Counted from the first letter of the stretch, positions 35,685 through 44,549 are shown. The stretch is 64,000 nt of DNA from an uncultured Sphaerochaeta sp. (GCF_963677315.1 NZ_OY781939.1:2542001-2606000), one strand, 5' to 3'. The notes: generated by a model from the letters alone, not told the origin. Translations and numbers: made by a program.

Positions 35685-36290
35685 GTGATTGATTCATCAA
35701 AATACTATGACCTGCATGCCAAGCAGTATCTATCTACAACCCGAGATGTCGATATGACCTCCCACTATGCCTTGTTCCTCCCGTCTATCCCTTCTGGTGG
35801 TCGTATCCTTGATGCAGGGTGTGGTAGTGGGCGTGATTCACGATACTTCCTTGACCGTGGATACCAGGTGGATTCTTTTGATCTGAGCGAGTCAATGGTA
35901 AAGGCTGCCTGTGAACTCACAGGGCTGCCAGTACGGCAACTCTCCTTCCAGCAAATGGATTACAAGAACGCATTCGATGGGATTTGGGCCTGCGCTTCAC
36001 TGCTGCATGTACCAATGGAAGAACTGCCTCTTGTCTTTGAAAGAATGGCCGTTGCACTGAAAGAACAGGGTGTACTCTACTGTTCTTTTAAGTTGCAAGC
36101 AAATGACTTTCAGAGAGAAGGAAGACACTTCACCTGTTTTACTACAGATGCATTTAGGCAGTTTGTTGATGAGCTGCCATGGTTCTCCCTAGAAGAGCTG
36201 GTCGAGACCCGGGACCTCCGCCCGGGAAGGGCTGAGGAGCATTGGATCAATGCCATACTCAAGAAAGTTTCTGCACCACCGGAAGGTTGA
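35685..36290 (+). CDS. Class I SAM-dependent methyltransferase
   Basis: A 201-residue protein with the class I methyltransferase fold. The SAM-binding glycine motif is ILDAGCGSGRDSRYFLDRGY near residue 40, the acidic second motif VDSFDLSES follows, and FDGIWACASLLHVP near 100 is motif IV. GTG 35685 follows GGGAGG by 8 bases. Its last 32 bases overlap the convergent ADP-ribosylglycohydrolase gene. It resembles small-molecule (tellurite/thiopurine or UbiE-like) methyltransferases; the substrate cannot be named. Confidence 0.9.
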   Translation: MIDSSKYYDLHAKQYLSTTRDVDMTSHYALFLPSIPSGGRILDAGCGSGRDSRYFLDRGYQVDSFDLSESMVKAACELTGLPVRQLSFQQMDYKNAFDGIWACASLLHVPMEELPLVFERMAVALKEQGVLYCSFKLQANDFQREGRHFTCFTTDAFRQFVDELPWFSLEELVETRDLRPGRAEEHWINAILKKVSAPPEG

Positions 36291-37206
36291 TTAATTCCTC
36301 AACCCACTCCTCTGCAAGCCGTTCTATACGTTTATGGGGATAGTCGATCAAGCCTTGCAGGCAATTCGATATCTTCAGCGCAGAGATCCAACGCTCAGGC
36401 ATATGTTCCCTGGTGGCAATAGCTCCAGCCAAGGCTCCATAGATAACAGCATTGGTGTCAGCATCACCAGCACGCATAATGAGGTCTACCATTCCTTGCT
36501 CGAATGAATCCTGGTGCAGCAGGGTATAGAAGGCAAGCTGGAAAGCAACCAATACCCAACCTTTATACGGTCCATCGATACCCTGGGGTGGTTCATGTGC
36601 AGCCTTAGAGAGTGCTTCCAGTACCGATGGTTCCTTCGTCATTGATGGGGCTGACTTTAAAAGATATGTATAAATTTCCTGGGCATCCCACCCCTTGCTG
36701 ATGGCAAGCGAGAGAGCGAATGCGTAGATGCGATTACAATCCCTACAGACTGTATGGGTATGGGTGATGGAGCAGTCATCATCCGCAAGATGCATGAGTG
36801 CAGATGTTGAATAATTGCTTCCCAGGATCCCTATGGGCGTGATACGCATCAGGGCTCCATTTGCCTGGCTCTGAGGATTGAAAGAGCCATCCAAAGCGCC
36901 ATAGATGGTAACCCCAATATCCAAGGGGCCTGCATCCCGCCAACGGATGTATGCTTTTCTCACTGCTTCCTTCTGGTAGCGACCATGTTCCAAGATGCTC
37001 TGGATCATCATGATTGCCATTTCGCTATCGTCGGTAATCTGTCCTGCAAGGCCAACATATCGGGAACTTACACCCATATCCCTGATACCATCAGGAAAGG
37101 ATTGGCGAACTGTTTTTTCACGCTTGAACTCTGTCTGTGCACCCAGGGCATCCCCTATAAAGCTTCCAAGCAGGGATCCCAATGCTCGCTCATACCGTAT
37201 CGTCAC
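36259..37206 (-). CDS. ADP-ribosylglycohydrolase family protein (DraG/ARH-like)
   Basis: About 315 residues of the all-helical ARH fold: GSLLGSFIGDALGAQTEF at the N-terminus, QITDDSEMAIMM near residue 50 with the metal-binding TDD(S/T) motif, and RAGDADTNAVIYGALAGA near 240 with the second metal-binding DxDTN motif. Such enzymes remove ADP-ribose from proteins or small molecules in the cytoplasm. The GTG start at 37206 has AAGGAG 7 bases upstream; an ATG six codons earlier overlaps that site. No partner ADP-ribosyltransferase is visible nearby. Confidence 0.9.
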   Translation of the reverse strand: MTIRYERALGSLLGSFIGDALGAQTEFKREKTVRQSFPDGIRDMGVSSRYVGLAGQITDDSEMAIMMIQSILEHGRYQKEAVRKAYIRWRDAGPLDIGVTIYGALDGSFNPQSQANGALMRITPIGILGSNYSTSALMHLADDDCSITHTHTVCRDCNRIYAFALSLAISKGWDAQEIYTYLLKSAPSMTKEPSVLEALSKAAHEPPQGIDGPYKGWVLVAFQLAFYTLLHQDSFEQGMVDLIMRAGDADTNAVIYGALAGAIATREHMPERWISALKISNCLQGLIDYPHKRIERLAEEWVEELINLPVVQKLS

Positions 37207-37345
37207 TGCATTGCTCCTTACCATGATTGTACCACATGAAGAGATAAAAAATGTAGAGAATTATCGCTTATTGCATTTGTTTTTTATGGTATTCATGCTA
37301 CTGAACTGCGCAATTATAGGACAAATCGAGCATATATTTTCTTTC

Positions 37346-37374
37346 TTGCATGTGAATTACCCAGCCCTTATACT
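37346..37374 (+). promoter_or_regulatory. Catalase promoter
   Basis: TTGCAT (37346-37351) and TATACT (37369-37374) are separated by 17 bases, about 33 bases before the ATG. I looked for a PerR/Fur-like palindrome here and did not see a convincing one. Confidence 0.65.
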
Positions 37375-37407
37375 AGTGGTGAGTAGACTTTTTTAAGGAG
37401 GCCAACA

Positions 37408-38916
37408 ATGGCAGACCGAGATGGAAGGGATAATACTCCCAAAAAACCTTTGACTTCGATCAATGGAAGGCCGATAGCTCAGAATGAAAACATTCAGACT
37501 GCAGGAAAACGTGGTCCGGTTACATTGCAAGATACTTGGTATCTGGAGAAAATGGCCCATTTTGACAGGGAAGTTATCCCAGAGCGCCGAATGCATGCAA
37601 AAGGAAGTGGTGCCTTTGGTACATTCACGGTCACCAAGGACATTACCAAATGGACCAAGGCAAGCATTTTCTCAGAGGTAGGGAAGAAAACCGACATGTT
37701 CATTCGCTTCTCCACTGTTGCAGGAGAACGAGGCGCTGCAGATGCAGAACGTGATATCCGTGGATTTGCCATGAAATTCTACACTGATGAGGGAAACTGG
37801 GATTTGGTAGGCAATAACACACCGGTGTTCTTCTTCCGCGACCCCATGTTGTTCCCCGATCTCAATCACGCGGTAAAGCGTGACCCAAGAACCAATATGC
37901 GCTCAGCACAGAACAACTGGGATTTCTGGGCTTCACTTCCGGAGGCTCTTCATCAGGTAACGATTACGATGGGAGATAGGGGAATCCCGAAGAGCTACCG
38001 CCATATGAACGGTTATGGTTCTCATACCTACTCATTTATCAATGCAGAGAATGAAAGAGTGTGGGTCAAGTTCACGCTGAAGACTCAGCAGGGAATTGAG
38101 AATCTCACTGACCAAGAAGCTGCAGAAATTGTGGCAAACGACCGAGAGAGTCACCAGAAAGACTTGTTTGAATCAATCGAGAAGGGAGACTTCCCCAAAT
38201 GGAAGATGTATGTACAGATCATGACTGAGGAGCAGGCAAGGAAGCACCCAGATAATCCCTTTGATCTTACCAAGGTCTGGTTCCATGATGAGTATCCACT
38301 GCATGAGGTTGGAGTGGTTGAGCTGAATCGCAACCCGGACAACTACTTCCAGGATGTTGAGCAGGCTGCATTCAACCCAGCAAACAAGGTCCCTGGTATT
38401 GGTTACTCCCCAGATAGAATGCTGCAAGGCAGACTGTTCAGCTACGGGGATGCCCAACGGTATCGCCTTGGGGTGAATTATTATCAAATTCCGGTAAACA
38501 GGAGCAAGGTTGAAACCAACCACTTCCACCGTGATGGATTCATGAGAAGTGATGGCAACTTTGGTGGCAGTGTTCACTACAACCCCAACTCATATGGTAT
38601 GTGGAAGGACCAGAACAAGCTCACAGAGCCTCCTTACGACGGAGATGGTCCTGTCGATCATTATGACTTTAGGGAAGATGATGATAACTATTATGAGCAA
38701 GTTGGAAAGTTGTTCTCCATCATGAAGGATGATGAAAAGCAACGGTTGTTTGAGAATACCGCAAGGAACATGCAAGGGACCACCATCCTGGTCAAAAAGC
38801 GGCATATCAGGCACTGCTATCTTGCAGACCCTGCCTATGGGGAGGGTGTTGCCAAGGCCTTGGGTATCTCCATCAAGGAAATTGATATGGATGATCCCTA
38901 CGGGGCAAGAGCTTAA
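37408..38916 (+). CDS. katA: Haem catalase (small-subunit, clade 3 type)
   Basis: A 502-residue monofunctional catalase that converts hydrogen peroxide to water and oxygen in the cytoplasm. The catalytic His lies in [20 protein letters not shown] near residue 55, the Asn in [18 protein letters not shown] near 145, and the haem-ligand Tyr in [17 protein letters not shown] near 340-350. Length fits small-subunit catalases without the C-terminal flavodoxin-like domain. AAGGAGG precedes the ATG. It has its own promoter and terminator. For a fermentative spirochaete it suggests oxygen tolerance. Confidence 0.97.
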   Translation: MADRDGRDNTPKKPLTSINGRPIAQNENIQTAGKRGPVTLQDTWYLEKMAHFDREVIPERRMHAKGSGAFGTFTVTKDITKWTKASIFSEVGKKTDMFIRFSTVAGERGAADAERDIRGFAMKFYTDEGNWDLVGNNTPVFFFRDPMLFPDLNHAVKRDPRTNMRSAQNNWDFWASLPEALHQVTITMGDRGIPKSYRHMNGYGSHTYSFINAENERVWVKFTLKTQQGIENLTDQEAAEIVANDRESHQKDLFESIEKGDFPKWKMYVQIMTEEQARKHPDNPFDLTKVWFHDEYPLHEVGVVELNRNPDNYFQDVEQAAFNPANKVPGIGYSPDRMLQGRLFSYGDAQRYRLGVNYYQIPVNRSKVETNHFHRDGFMRSDGNFGGSVHYNPNSYGMWKDQNKLTEPPYDGDGPVDHYDFREDDDNYYEQVGKLFSIMKDDEKQRLFENTARNMQGTTILVKKRHIRHCYLADPAYGEGVAKALGISIKEIDMDDPYGARA

Positions 38917-38924
38917 TGGAAGAC

Positions 38925-38947
38925 GGGGCTGGAGAGATTCCAGCCCC
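38925..38947 (+). terminator. Terminator hairpin after catalase
   Basis: GGGGCTGGA and TCCAGCCCC form a 9-base-pair stem with a 5-base loop, 9 bases after the katA stop, followed by AATCTTTACTCTT. It also lies at the end of the convergent DUF523 gene. Confidence 0.8.
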
Positions 38948-38952
38948 AATCT

Positions 38953-39933
38953 TTACTCTTGTGTTTCTTCCTCACTAGCACGTTTCTCTTCCAGAGCCCT
39001 GAGACGGTGCATATCCCGGTAGATTACCGGACTGGCTCCAAAGAGGAAGGAATCTTCCACAGCGGTACGTTCCATCTTCACCAGTTCCTTAGCGATGGTA
39101 GTGACGTTTCTCCTAAATGTTGGGCTGTTTATCTCTTGGACCGTTTTTCCTCGGCTCTTTCTGTAGTGAGAGTAATGCTTCCAGAGGCTGTTGGTCATCT
39201 TCGCCGTCGTTGAAGGTTTCCTCAAGAGGTCGAGAACTTCCTTTCTGAACCGTGGTTCAAATGCAGCAAAGTCAGACTTTTTCAGTCCTGCGAGCGTTCT
39301 TCCCATCTCCCGAGCCCAAGTGTTGTCCAACTCCTGGCAGATGAACTTGAGACGGTACCACACATCATAGAGTTCTTGCATTGACGAGAGCTCATAGGTG
39401 CTGAACCAGTGGAATGCGAGGAGTCTTCTTCTCCAGTCCCACCACTTAAGTGGGCTTTGGAGGTCACTGGAAGGGATAAGAAAAAAGCCTTCATCCAGCA
39501 AAAGAGAGCCAAAGACACCAGGGGGATTGCCACGCCGGGTATTCTTCAGGGTAGTGCGATAGACTCCACAGGAAGGGCTTCCATCCATGTATATGTATGC
39601 AGTGGCACCACTACGCCTCAAGACCTCAAGAGACTCCAAGGAGCCCTGCTTCATCTCAGCAGTAACCAGCTTCCCGGAGCGGTTCTTTACCTCAGCTTCT
39701 CCTTTCCAGACCTGCTCCCCTGTTCCCCCAGAGAGGTGCACAGGGTCACGGGTAATACCAAGGCCTGCCTGGCACTCAGGACAGACGGGAGTGAATACGA
39801 AGTCGTTCTTTTCTCTCCCAAGGGGAGTGAGTACATCGATTCCCTTGCCGTTATAGCGTACAGGACCTCCCATCGCACACAAGCTTATTCCGATGGGAAT
39901 CTTCTCAGTCAGGATAATTGGGGTGTGTTCCAT
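38953..39933 (-). CDS. DUF523 and DUF1722 domain protein
   Basis: A 326-residue two-domain protein. The N-terminal DUF523 part (about 8-160) has conserved cysteines in GISLCAMGGPVRYNG, FTPVCPECQAGLG and GSPSCGVYRT, probably a metal site. The C-terminal DUF1722 part (about 190-310) carries WARPEMG-like TWAREMGRTLAG and LWKHYSHYRKS. The same pairing occurs in many bacteria, sometimes near photolyase or stress genes, but I know of no established function. It is convergent with catalase and divergent from the small DUF5655-like gene. Confidence 0.88.
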   Translation of the reverse strand: MEHTPIILTEKIPIGISLCAMGGPVRYNGKGIDVLTPLGREKNDFVFTPVCPECQAGLGITRDPVHLSGGTGEQVWKGEAEVKNRSGKLVTAEMKQGSLESLEVLRRSGATAYIYMDGSPSCGVYRTTLKNTRRGNPPGVFGSLLLDEGFFLIPSSDLQSPLKWWDWRRRLLAFHWFSTYELSSMQELYDVWYRLKFICQELDNTWAREMGRTLAGLKKSDFAAFEPRFRKEVLDLLRKPSTTAKMTNSLWKHYSHYRKSRGKTVQEINSPTFRRNVTTIAKELVKMERTAVEDSFLFGASPVIYRDMHRLRALEEKRASEEETQE

Positions 39934-40024
39934 TGTTGGCCTCTCTTGTTTTCATTGTAGCATCGGCTCCAAGGACGGGAAACAAAAATCGACAAGTGTC
40001 CCCCTGAAGGTGTATGCTGGGACC

Positions 40025-40396
40025 ATGGAAGCAGATGATTTCTTTAGCGGATATCCTCAAGCCAAGAACCTCTTTGAGGAGATTATGTATAAGATCTCAT
40101 ACTTGGGGGCTATACGGCTGGAGATCAGTAAGAGCCAGATTTCTCTCATTGGACAATCAACCTTCGCTTATTTCTGGATTCCTAGTCGCTATCTCAAAGG
40201 CAAATCGGTGGCACCCTTGGTTCTCAGTATTCCCCTTTCTTATCATGATGAGACAGTACCCTGGAAAGAGGTGACCAAGATACAAGAACACTGGTTTATG
40301 CATCACCTGGAGATATGGGAGAAGACCTCTTTTACAAACAGTGTTCTGTCAGTGCTCGCTACCGCATTCACTGGAGGTAAACCAATTGAGAAATAG
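40025..40396 (+). CDS. Small DUF5655-like protein
   Basis: A 123-residue soluble protein. EADDFFSGYPQAKNLFEEIMYKISYLG opens it, and SLIGQSTFAYFWIPSRYLKG follows. This is the pattern of the DUF5655 family (a small alpha/beta fold in which a fragment or pocket helix precedes a KxQIxF-like strand). I am not certain of the family. ATG 40025 is preferred because the longer frame would run into the start of the divergent DUF523 gene. It overlaps the next gene by 11 bases, so the two are coupled. Confidence 0.6.
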   Translation: MEADDFFSGYPQAKNLFEEIMYKISYLGAIRLEISKSQISLIGQSTFAYFWIPSRYLKGKSVAPLVLSIPLSYHDETVPWKEVTKIQEHWFMHHLEIWEKTSFTNSVLSVLATAFTGGKPIEK

Positions 40397-40847
40397 GCTG
40401 TTTGTAGCTGAGCATAGGGGAGGCTTGTTGTCCCCAGAGGATCATCGCTCCCTCATGAAGTGGGCACTTCTCTGCACTGAACATCTTGGGGAGTACTACG
40501 TATTACCACAGGAAGAAGTAATCATCTCAGCATTTGAAATAGGCTATAGGTGGAGTGAGGGGAAAGCAATGACTGGGGAGGCGATGAATGTCAGCAGAGC
40601 AGTACATGCTTTTACTCGTACTGTTGAAGACAAGCCTTCTCAGTTCTACTGCCGGGCAGTCGGCCAGGCAGTCGCTACCGCCCATATGGCAGACCACTCT
40701 CTTGGTCCGGTGTGGTATGGAAGGAAGATGCTTGTTCTGCTTAATAGGCATGCAGAGAAGGAGCTTTCCTGGCAGCTAGAGCGTTTGGCTGATCTTAATC
40801 CTGATCTCCTGCCTCGTGTACAGCAGGAGCTAAAGAAAATCTTATAA
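40386..40847 (+). CDS. Imm-5-like putative immunity protein
   Basis: A 153-residue helical protein. The segment RAVGQAVATAHMADHSLGPVWYGRK near residue 95 closely follows the pattern of the Imm-5-like family (AGxAVATAHVxxHALGA), found in polymorphic-toxin immunity and in stand-alone proteins. The TTG start at 40386 has GGAGG exactly 8 bases upstream and lies inside the end of the DUF5655-like gene. No toxin with a secretion or pre-toxin domain is near, so immunity is only a family label. It is unlikely to pair with MazEF 200 bases downstream, which has its own promoter. Confidence 0.65.
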   Translation: MRNRLFVAEHRGGLLSPEDHRSLMKWALLCTEHLGEYYVLPQEEVIISAFEIGYRWSEGKAMTGEAMNVSRAVHAFTRTVEDKPSQFYCRAVGQAVATAHMADHSLGPVWYGRKMLVLLNRHAEKELSWQLERLADLNPDLLPRVQQELKKIL

Positions 40848-40915
40848 ATGCTTAGCCTTTCTTGATACCTCCGCTGAAGTGAAATGCCATGCAACCAACC
40901 TTACAGAGCACTGGT

Positions 40916-40923
40916 GTATATAC
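40916..40923. promoter_or_regulatory. Third GTATATAC palindrome upstream of mazEF
   Basis: An exact copy of the 8-base palindrome found twice in the mazEF promoter, 50 bases further upstream. It may be an auxiliary operator that lets bound repressor complexes form a loop. That is speculation. Confidence 0.4.
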
Positions 40924-40965
40924 TGAGTCCGTATTGCTGAACTATTTCTTTATGTTCCAATTACA

Positions 40966-40994
40966 TTGACGATGTATATACATGGGTATATACT
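40966..40994 (+). promoter_or_regulatory. mazEF promoter with double GTATATAC operator
   Basis: TTGACG (40966-40971) and TATACT (40989-40994) are 17 bases apart. Two GTATATAC palindromes (40974-40981 and 40986-40993), 12 bases centre to centre, fill the spacer and overlap the -10 box. That is where an autorepressing MazE-MazF complex would block polymerase. Confidence 0.75.
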
Positions 40995-41058
40995 TGCACA
41001 GGAGGAATAAGCATTGAGTCAGCAATATCAATGGGACATTTTTTATATGGAGAAGTAT

Positions 41059-41304
41059 ATGAAGACAACCATCCAGAAATGGGGAAACAGTTCAGGTATT
41101 CGCCTTCCGAAACCCTTGTTGCAGGAATTGCATCTGGATAATGGCACTGAGGTGGAACTCGAGAGGGTTGGGGACGGAATAATGATGTATCCCAGAAGAC
41201 CAACACGTGAAGAAACATTAGATCTCCTGCTGGAAAGAATAAGTCCAGAAAATATGCATGGCACTGAACTTTTTGGTGAAGAGGTAGGGGGTGAAGCATG
41301 GTAA
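41059..41304 (+). CDS. mazE: MazE-type antitoxin (AbrB/SpoVT swapped-hairpin fold)
   Basis: An 81-residue protein whose N-terminal half is the AbrB/MazE DNA-binding fold: TTIQKWGNSSGIRLPKPLL, then LHLDNGTEVELERVGDGIMM. The acidic C-terminal tail (ISPENMHGTELFGEEVGGE) is the part that normally wraps and neutralises MazF. ATG 41059 follows GGAGA. A TTG at 41014 in the same frame has a better site (GGAGGA, 7 bases), but the predicted transcript would begin at about that site, so the ATG is preferred. It overlaps mazF by 7 bases. Confidence 0.9.
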   Translation: MKTTIQKWGNSSGIRLPKPLLQELHLDNGTEVELERVGDGIMMYPRRPTREETLDLLLERISPENMHGTELFGEEVGGEAW

Positions 41305-41642
41305 GTAATGTCTATATCCCTGAGGAGGGCGATATTGTGTGGTTGGACTTCACTTCTCAATCCGGTCATGAGCAAGCCGGAAGAAGACCTGGATTGGTGG
41401 TAAGCCCCAAGAAATACAACAGGATAGGATTAGCGTTAATTTGTCCAATTACTAGTAAGCAAAAAGGGTATCCTTTCGAAATATCTCTATCCAGTAGTGA
41501 TGGCTTTACCTCTGGTGTTGTTTTGGCTGACCAGATACGAAGCCTCGATTGGAAGGCAAGAAATGCTTCTTTCAAGGAAACCGCCGGTTCTGCTGTGGTC
41601 GATGGTGTCAAGGATTTGTTGATGCTCTTGATCGGGAAATGA
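41298..41642 (+). CDS. mazF: MazF/PemK-family mRNA interferase toxin
   Basis: A 114-residue toxin of the MazF fold: EEGDIVWLDFTSQSGHEQAGRRPGLVVSP with the catalytic Arg of the GxRPxLV motif, ALICPITSKQKGYPFEI with the catalytic Thr-Ser segment, and VLADQIRSLDWKARNA. Family members cut single-stranded mRNA at short sequence motifs and slow growth when the antitoxin is lost. Its start overlaps the mazE stop. Full length with all expected motifs, so probably active. Confidence 0.95.
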   Translation: MVSNVYIPEEGDIVWLDFTSQSGHEQAGRRPGLVVSPKKYNRIGLALICPITSKQKGYPFEISLSSSDGFTSGVVLADQIRSLDWKARNASFKETAGSAVVDGVKDLLMLLIGK

Positions 41643-41796
41643 GTATTTCTATTTCTTAGTCCATGCTTGTTGAGCACATCGCCTCCTTTGTCTTGGTAGT
41701 AATACTTTTCTTAAGTCTTTTTCATGGTTTCTGCATTGTTTGCTTACAAGCATTCCCCATAGTTGAGCCATCTCAATATTCCTTATGGGGGAAGTC

Positions 41797-43287
41797 ATGA
41801 AGAAAAGACTGATTCTGGTATTATTGCTGTTGGCAGCAGTAACTTTGGGTCTTGCAGCTCAGCCTGCAGGAGAGAGTACACCTACTTGGGAAGTCACAGA
41901 GCAACAGACTGCAAAAGCACCCAAGTATATTTTTATGTTCATCGGTGACGGTATGAGTCACGTACAGATCAATGCTGCCCAGGTATTGAAAGGAAACAAC
42001 ACCAAGGGTTCTGTCTCCTTGGAGAAACTCACGTTCACAGAGTTCCCGGTCTCTGGGTTACAGACAACCTATGATGCAACCTCCTTCTGCCCTGATTCAG
42101 CTTCCACAGCAACCAGCTTGTCCTCAGGGTATAAAACCCACAGTGGTGTTCTCGGATTGGGAATAGACAAACAGTATGTGGGAAAGAACATTGCTGAACG
42201 GCTCAAGGAGCAGAAGGACTGGAAAGTAGGAATCGTCTCGACGGTAACCATCAACCATGCTACTCCTGCAGCCTACTACGCCCATGTACCTTCCAGGAAT
42301 AACTACTATGACATCGGTATACAGATGGCAAATAGTGGTTTTGACTACTTTGCTGGTGGTTCGATCAACAAGGCAGAAGATGGGGGAAAGAAGAGTATCT
42401 ATACCTTGTTGGAAGATGAAGGGTATCTGGTCACAGATGACAAGAGCGAAATACTCTCACTCTCAAGCAAGAGCGGAAAGGTCTATGCTCAAAGCCCACG
42501 ACTACAGGATGGTGGGGCGATGCCCTACGCAATCGATATGGATGCAGATGATATCACGCTGGCTCAGTTCGTCAAGAAGGGAATTGAGGTGCTTGATAAT
42601 GAGAAGGGTTTCTTTATGATGGTCGAGTCTGGGAAGATTGACTGGGCCTGTCATGCCAATGATGCTGCATCGGAAATCAGGGACTTGCTTGCCTTCGATG
42701 AGGCAATTCAGGAAGCAGTCACATTTGCTGAAGCTCATCCTGATGAGACGTTGATCGTAGTAACCGGAGACCATGAAACCGGTGGTATGACCATCGGATT
42801 TGCATCAACTGGGTACAATACAGCATTCAACATCCTTGAGAACCAGAGTGTCTCCTACGTAGCATTCGATGGAATTATGCAGGAGGCCATTGCAAATAAT
42901 CCAGATCTGAGTTTTCAGGAAGTACTGGTATTGGTGGAAGAGTATTTCGGCTTGGTCCCTCCCGGAAGAAAAGCTTCCTCGGAGGTGCTGACATTGACCA
43001 GTCTTGAATACTCAAGACTGGAGGAGGCATTCCGCCAGGCAATGCTGCCAAAGGGCAGTCGTGCGAATGACCAATTGAGTTATCAACTCTATGGAAGCTA
43101 CAATCCATTCTCCATCACCCTGACTCATATCCTGAACAACAAGGCAGGTATAGGTTGGACGAGTTACTCCCATACAGGAACCCCTGTAGGAGTATTCGCC
43201 TACGGGGTTGGCTCAGAGATGTTTGCTGGATCCTATGATAACACTGATATATTCGCCAAGTTGAAATCACTTGTAGAAGTTGTATAA
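41797..43287 (+). CDS. phoA: Exported alkaline phosphatase
   Basis: A 496-residue phosphomonoesterase of the alkaline phosphatase family. A signal peptide (KKRLILVLLLLAAVTLGLAA) precedes the mature enzyme. FIGDGMSHVQ near residue 52 gives the first metal Asp, CPDSASTATSLSSGYKT near 100 carries the Ser nucleophile, and VESGKIDWACHANDA near 285 and VTGDHETGGM near 325 supply further metal ligands. It should release phosphate from esters outside the cytoplasm. ATG 41797 follows GGGGGAAG; an ATG 4 codons upstream is less likely. The pair TTTTCAT/TCTGCAT, 11 bases apart, near 41720 is only faintly Pho-box-like. Confidence 0.95.
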   Translation: MKKRLILVLLLLAAVTLGLAAQPAGESTPTWEVTEQQTAKAPKYIFMFIGDGMSHVQINAAQVLKGNNTKGSVSLEKLTFTEFPVSGLQTTYDATSFCPDSASTATSLSSGYKTHSGVLGLGIDKQYVGKNIAERLKEQKDWKVGIVSTVTINHATPAAYYAHVPSRNNYYDIGIQMANSGFDYFAGGSINKAEDGGKKSIYTLLEDEGYLVTDDKSEILSLSSKSGKVYAQSPRLQDGGAMPYAIDMDADDITLAQFVKKGIEVLDNEKGFFMMVESGKIDWACHANDAASEIRDLLAFDEAIQEAVTFAEAHPDETLIVVTGDHETGGMTIGFASTGYNTAFNILENQSVSYVAFDGIMQEAIANNPDLSFQEVLVLVEEYFGLVPPGRKASSEVLTLTSLEYSRLEEAFRQAMLPKGSRANDQLSYQLYGSYNPFSITLTHILNNKAGIGWTSYSHTGTPVGVFAYGVGSEMFAGSYDNTDIFAKLKSLVEVV

Positions 43288-43305
43288 CAGACAATCAGAT
43301 CAAAC

Positions 43306-43330
43306 CTTCCCCCTCTCCCTGAGGGGGAAG
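43306..43330 (+). terminator. Terminator-like hairpin after alkaline phosphatase
   Basis: CTTCCCCCTC and GAGGGGGAAG form a perfect 10-base-pair stem with a TCCCT loop, 19 bases after the phosphatase stop and 23 bases before the next gene. It lacks a T-run. Confidence 0.7.
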
Positions 43331-43352
43331 CTGTCTGAAAAGGAATAGTGGT

Positions 43353-44549
43353 ATGAAGAAAGCGGAACGTAGCTATCGAGAGTGGTCATTGTTGGCTGTC
43401 CTGCTAGGTGTGGTACTCCTCCTGATAATGATCCCAACCGGTTTTGAGCGAGAGATATATATAAATGCAATAGGAAGTAGAGCAAGGGTAATCGCTTTGG
43501 ATAATTCCAATATGTACCAGACTGGGGTTGTTCGTATGGGAGAACAAATCTGCACAATAGAGATACTCTCAGGACCTCATACAGGCAAGCAGACTGAGGC
43601 TATAAACCTTCTCAATGGAAAACTCGAATTTGATACTGTCTATGAAGAAGGTGATATTGCCTGGGTATTGGTAGAACAAGACACAAACCAAGAGATACTC
43701 TTTACCAACATGGTCAGTTATTATCGTTTCTCAAAGGAACTGTTGCTCATTGCATTCTTCGCCTTGGGACTCATTGTTTTCTCTGGGAAGACGGGAGTCA
43801 GGACAATAATCTCGTTTGCTTTGGCCTTTTTACTCATTTGGAAAGTACTCATTCCTCTTACACTCAAGGGCTATGAGCCCATGCTGGTTTCCCTATTGGT
43901 TGGCTCCTTTCTTGCCGTGGCTTGCTTGCTGCTGGTAGCCGGACTGACAAAGAAAGCCTATGCAGCAATTATCGGGACCATTATTTGCTCTATCTTTACG
44001 GTACTGTTCTCGATGTGGGGGACATGGTATTTGAAATTGCATGGTGCTGTGATGCCATGGTCGGAGTCTTTGTTGTTTGCTGGGTACGAGAGTATGCACC
44101 TTACCAAAGTCTTCCAAGCGGCAATTTATCTCTCTTGTTTAGGGGCAGTGCTGGATTTGGCGATCGATATCAGCTCCGCACTGGAGGAGGTGCAGAGGCA
44201 CCACCCAGCCATTACTCGCACGGCGCTTATACAGAGCGGATTGAATATCGGGAGATCCGTGGTAGGGAGCCAAACAACAACCCTTTTGCTCGCGTATATT
44301 GGAAGTTATCTTACCATCATGATGGTGTACATGGCACAGGGCACCCCGGTTATGAGTATTCTCAATTCTCCAAGCGTTGCAGCAGAGATACTCCATACCA
44401 TGGTAGGCTGTATCGCACTAGTTTTGGTTGCTCCCATTACTTCCGTTACCTGTGGGTATCTCTACACAAGAGAGCAGAAAGCAATGCAGCTATCTCAACA
44501 ATCGTATAAAGATAAGCAAACTACTCGAACTAGTGCCTCCAGAATGTAG
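43353..44549 (+). CDS. YibE/F family membrane protein
   Basis: A 398-residue protein. One N-terminal helix (about 12-32) is followed by an extracytoplasmic beta-rich domain (about 35-125), then seven or so helices. VFSGKTGVRTIISFALAF and GAVLDLAIDISSALEEVQRH are the conserved YibE/F segments. Function is not established; some members have been proposed as transporters. The hairpin between it and phoA suggests weak coupling only. The last 20 bases overlap the 3' remnant of a DUF1801 gene on the other strand. Confidence 0.9.
   Translation: MKKAERSYREWSLLAVLLGVVLLLIMIPTGFEREIYINAIGSRARVIALDNSNMYQTGVVRMGEQICTIEILSGPHTGKQTEAINLLNGKLEFDTVYEEGDIAWVLVEQDTNQEILFTNMVSYYRFSKELLLIAFFALGLIVFSGKTGVRTIISFALAFLLIWKVLIPLTLKGYEPMLVSLLVGSFLAVACLLLVAGLTKKAYAAIIGTIICSIFTVLFSMWGTWYLKLHGAVMPWSESLLFAGYESMHLTKVFQAAIYLSCLGAVLDLAIDISSALEEVQRHHPAITRTALIQSGLNIGRSVVGSQTTTLLLAYIGSYLTIMMVYMAQGTPVMSILNSPSVAAEILHTMVGCIALVLVAPITSVTCGYLYTREQKAMQLSQQSYKDKQTTRTSASRM

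Noticed and set aside
37207..37345. A PerR/Fur operator upstream of catalase
   Set aside because: The A/T-rich stretch contains no convincing palindrome of the expected form.
41705..41780. Pho-box-like half sites before the alkaline phosphatase gene
   Set aside because: TTTTCAT and TCTGCAT are 11 bases apart but match the Pho consensus poorly; not enough to list as a site.
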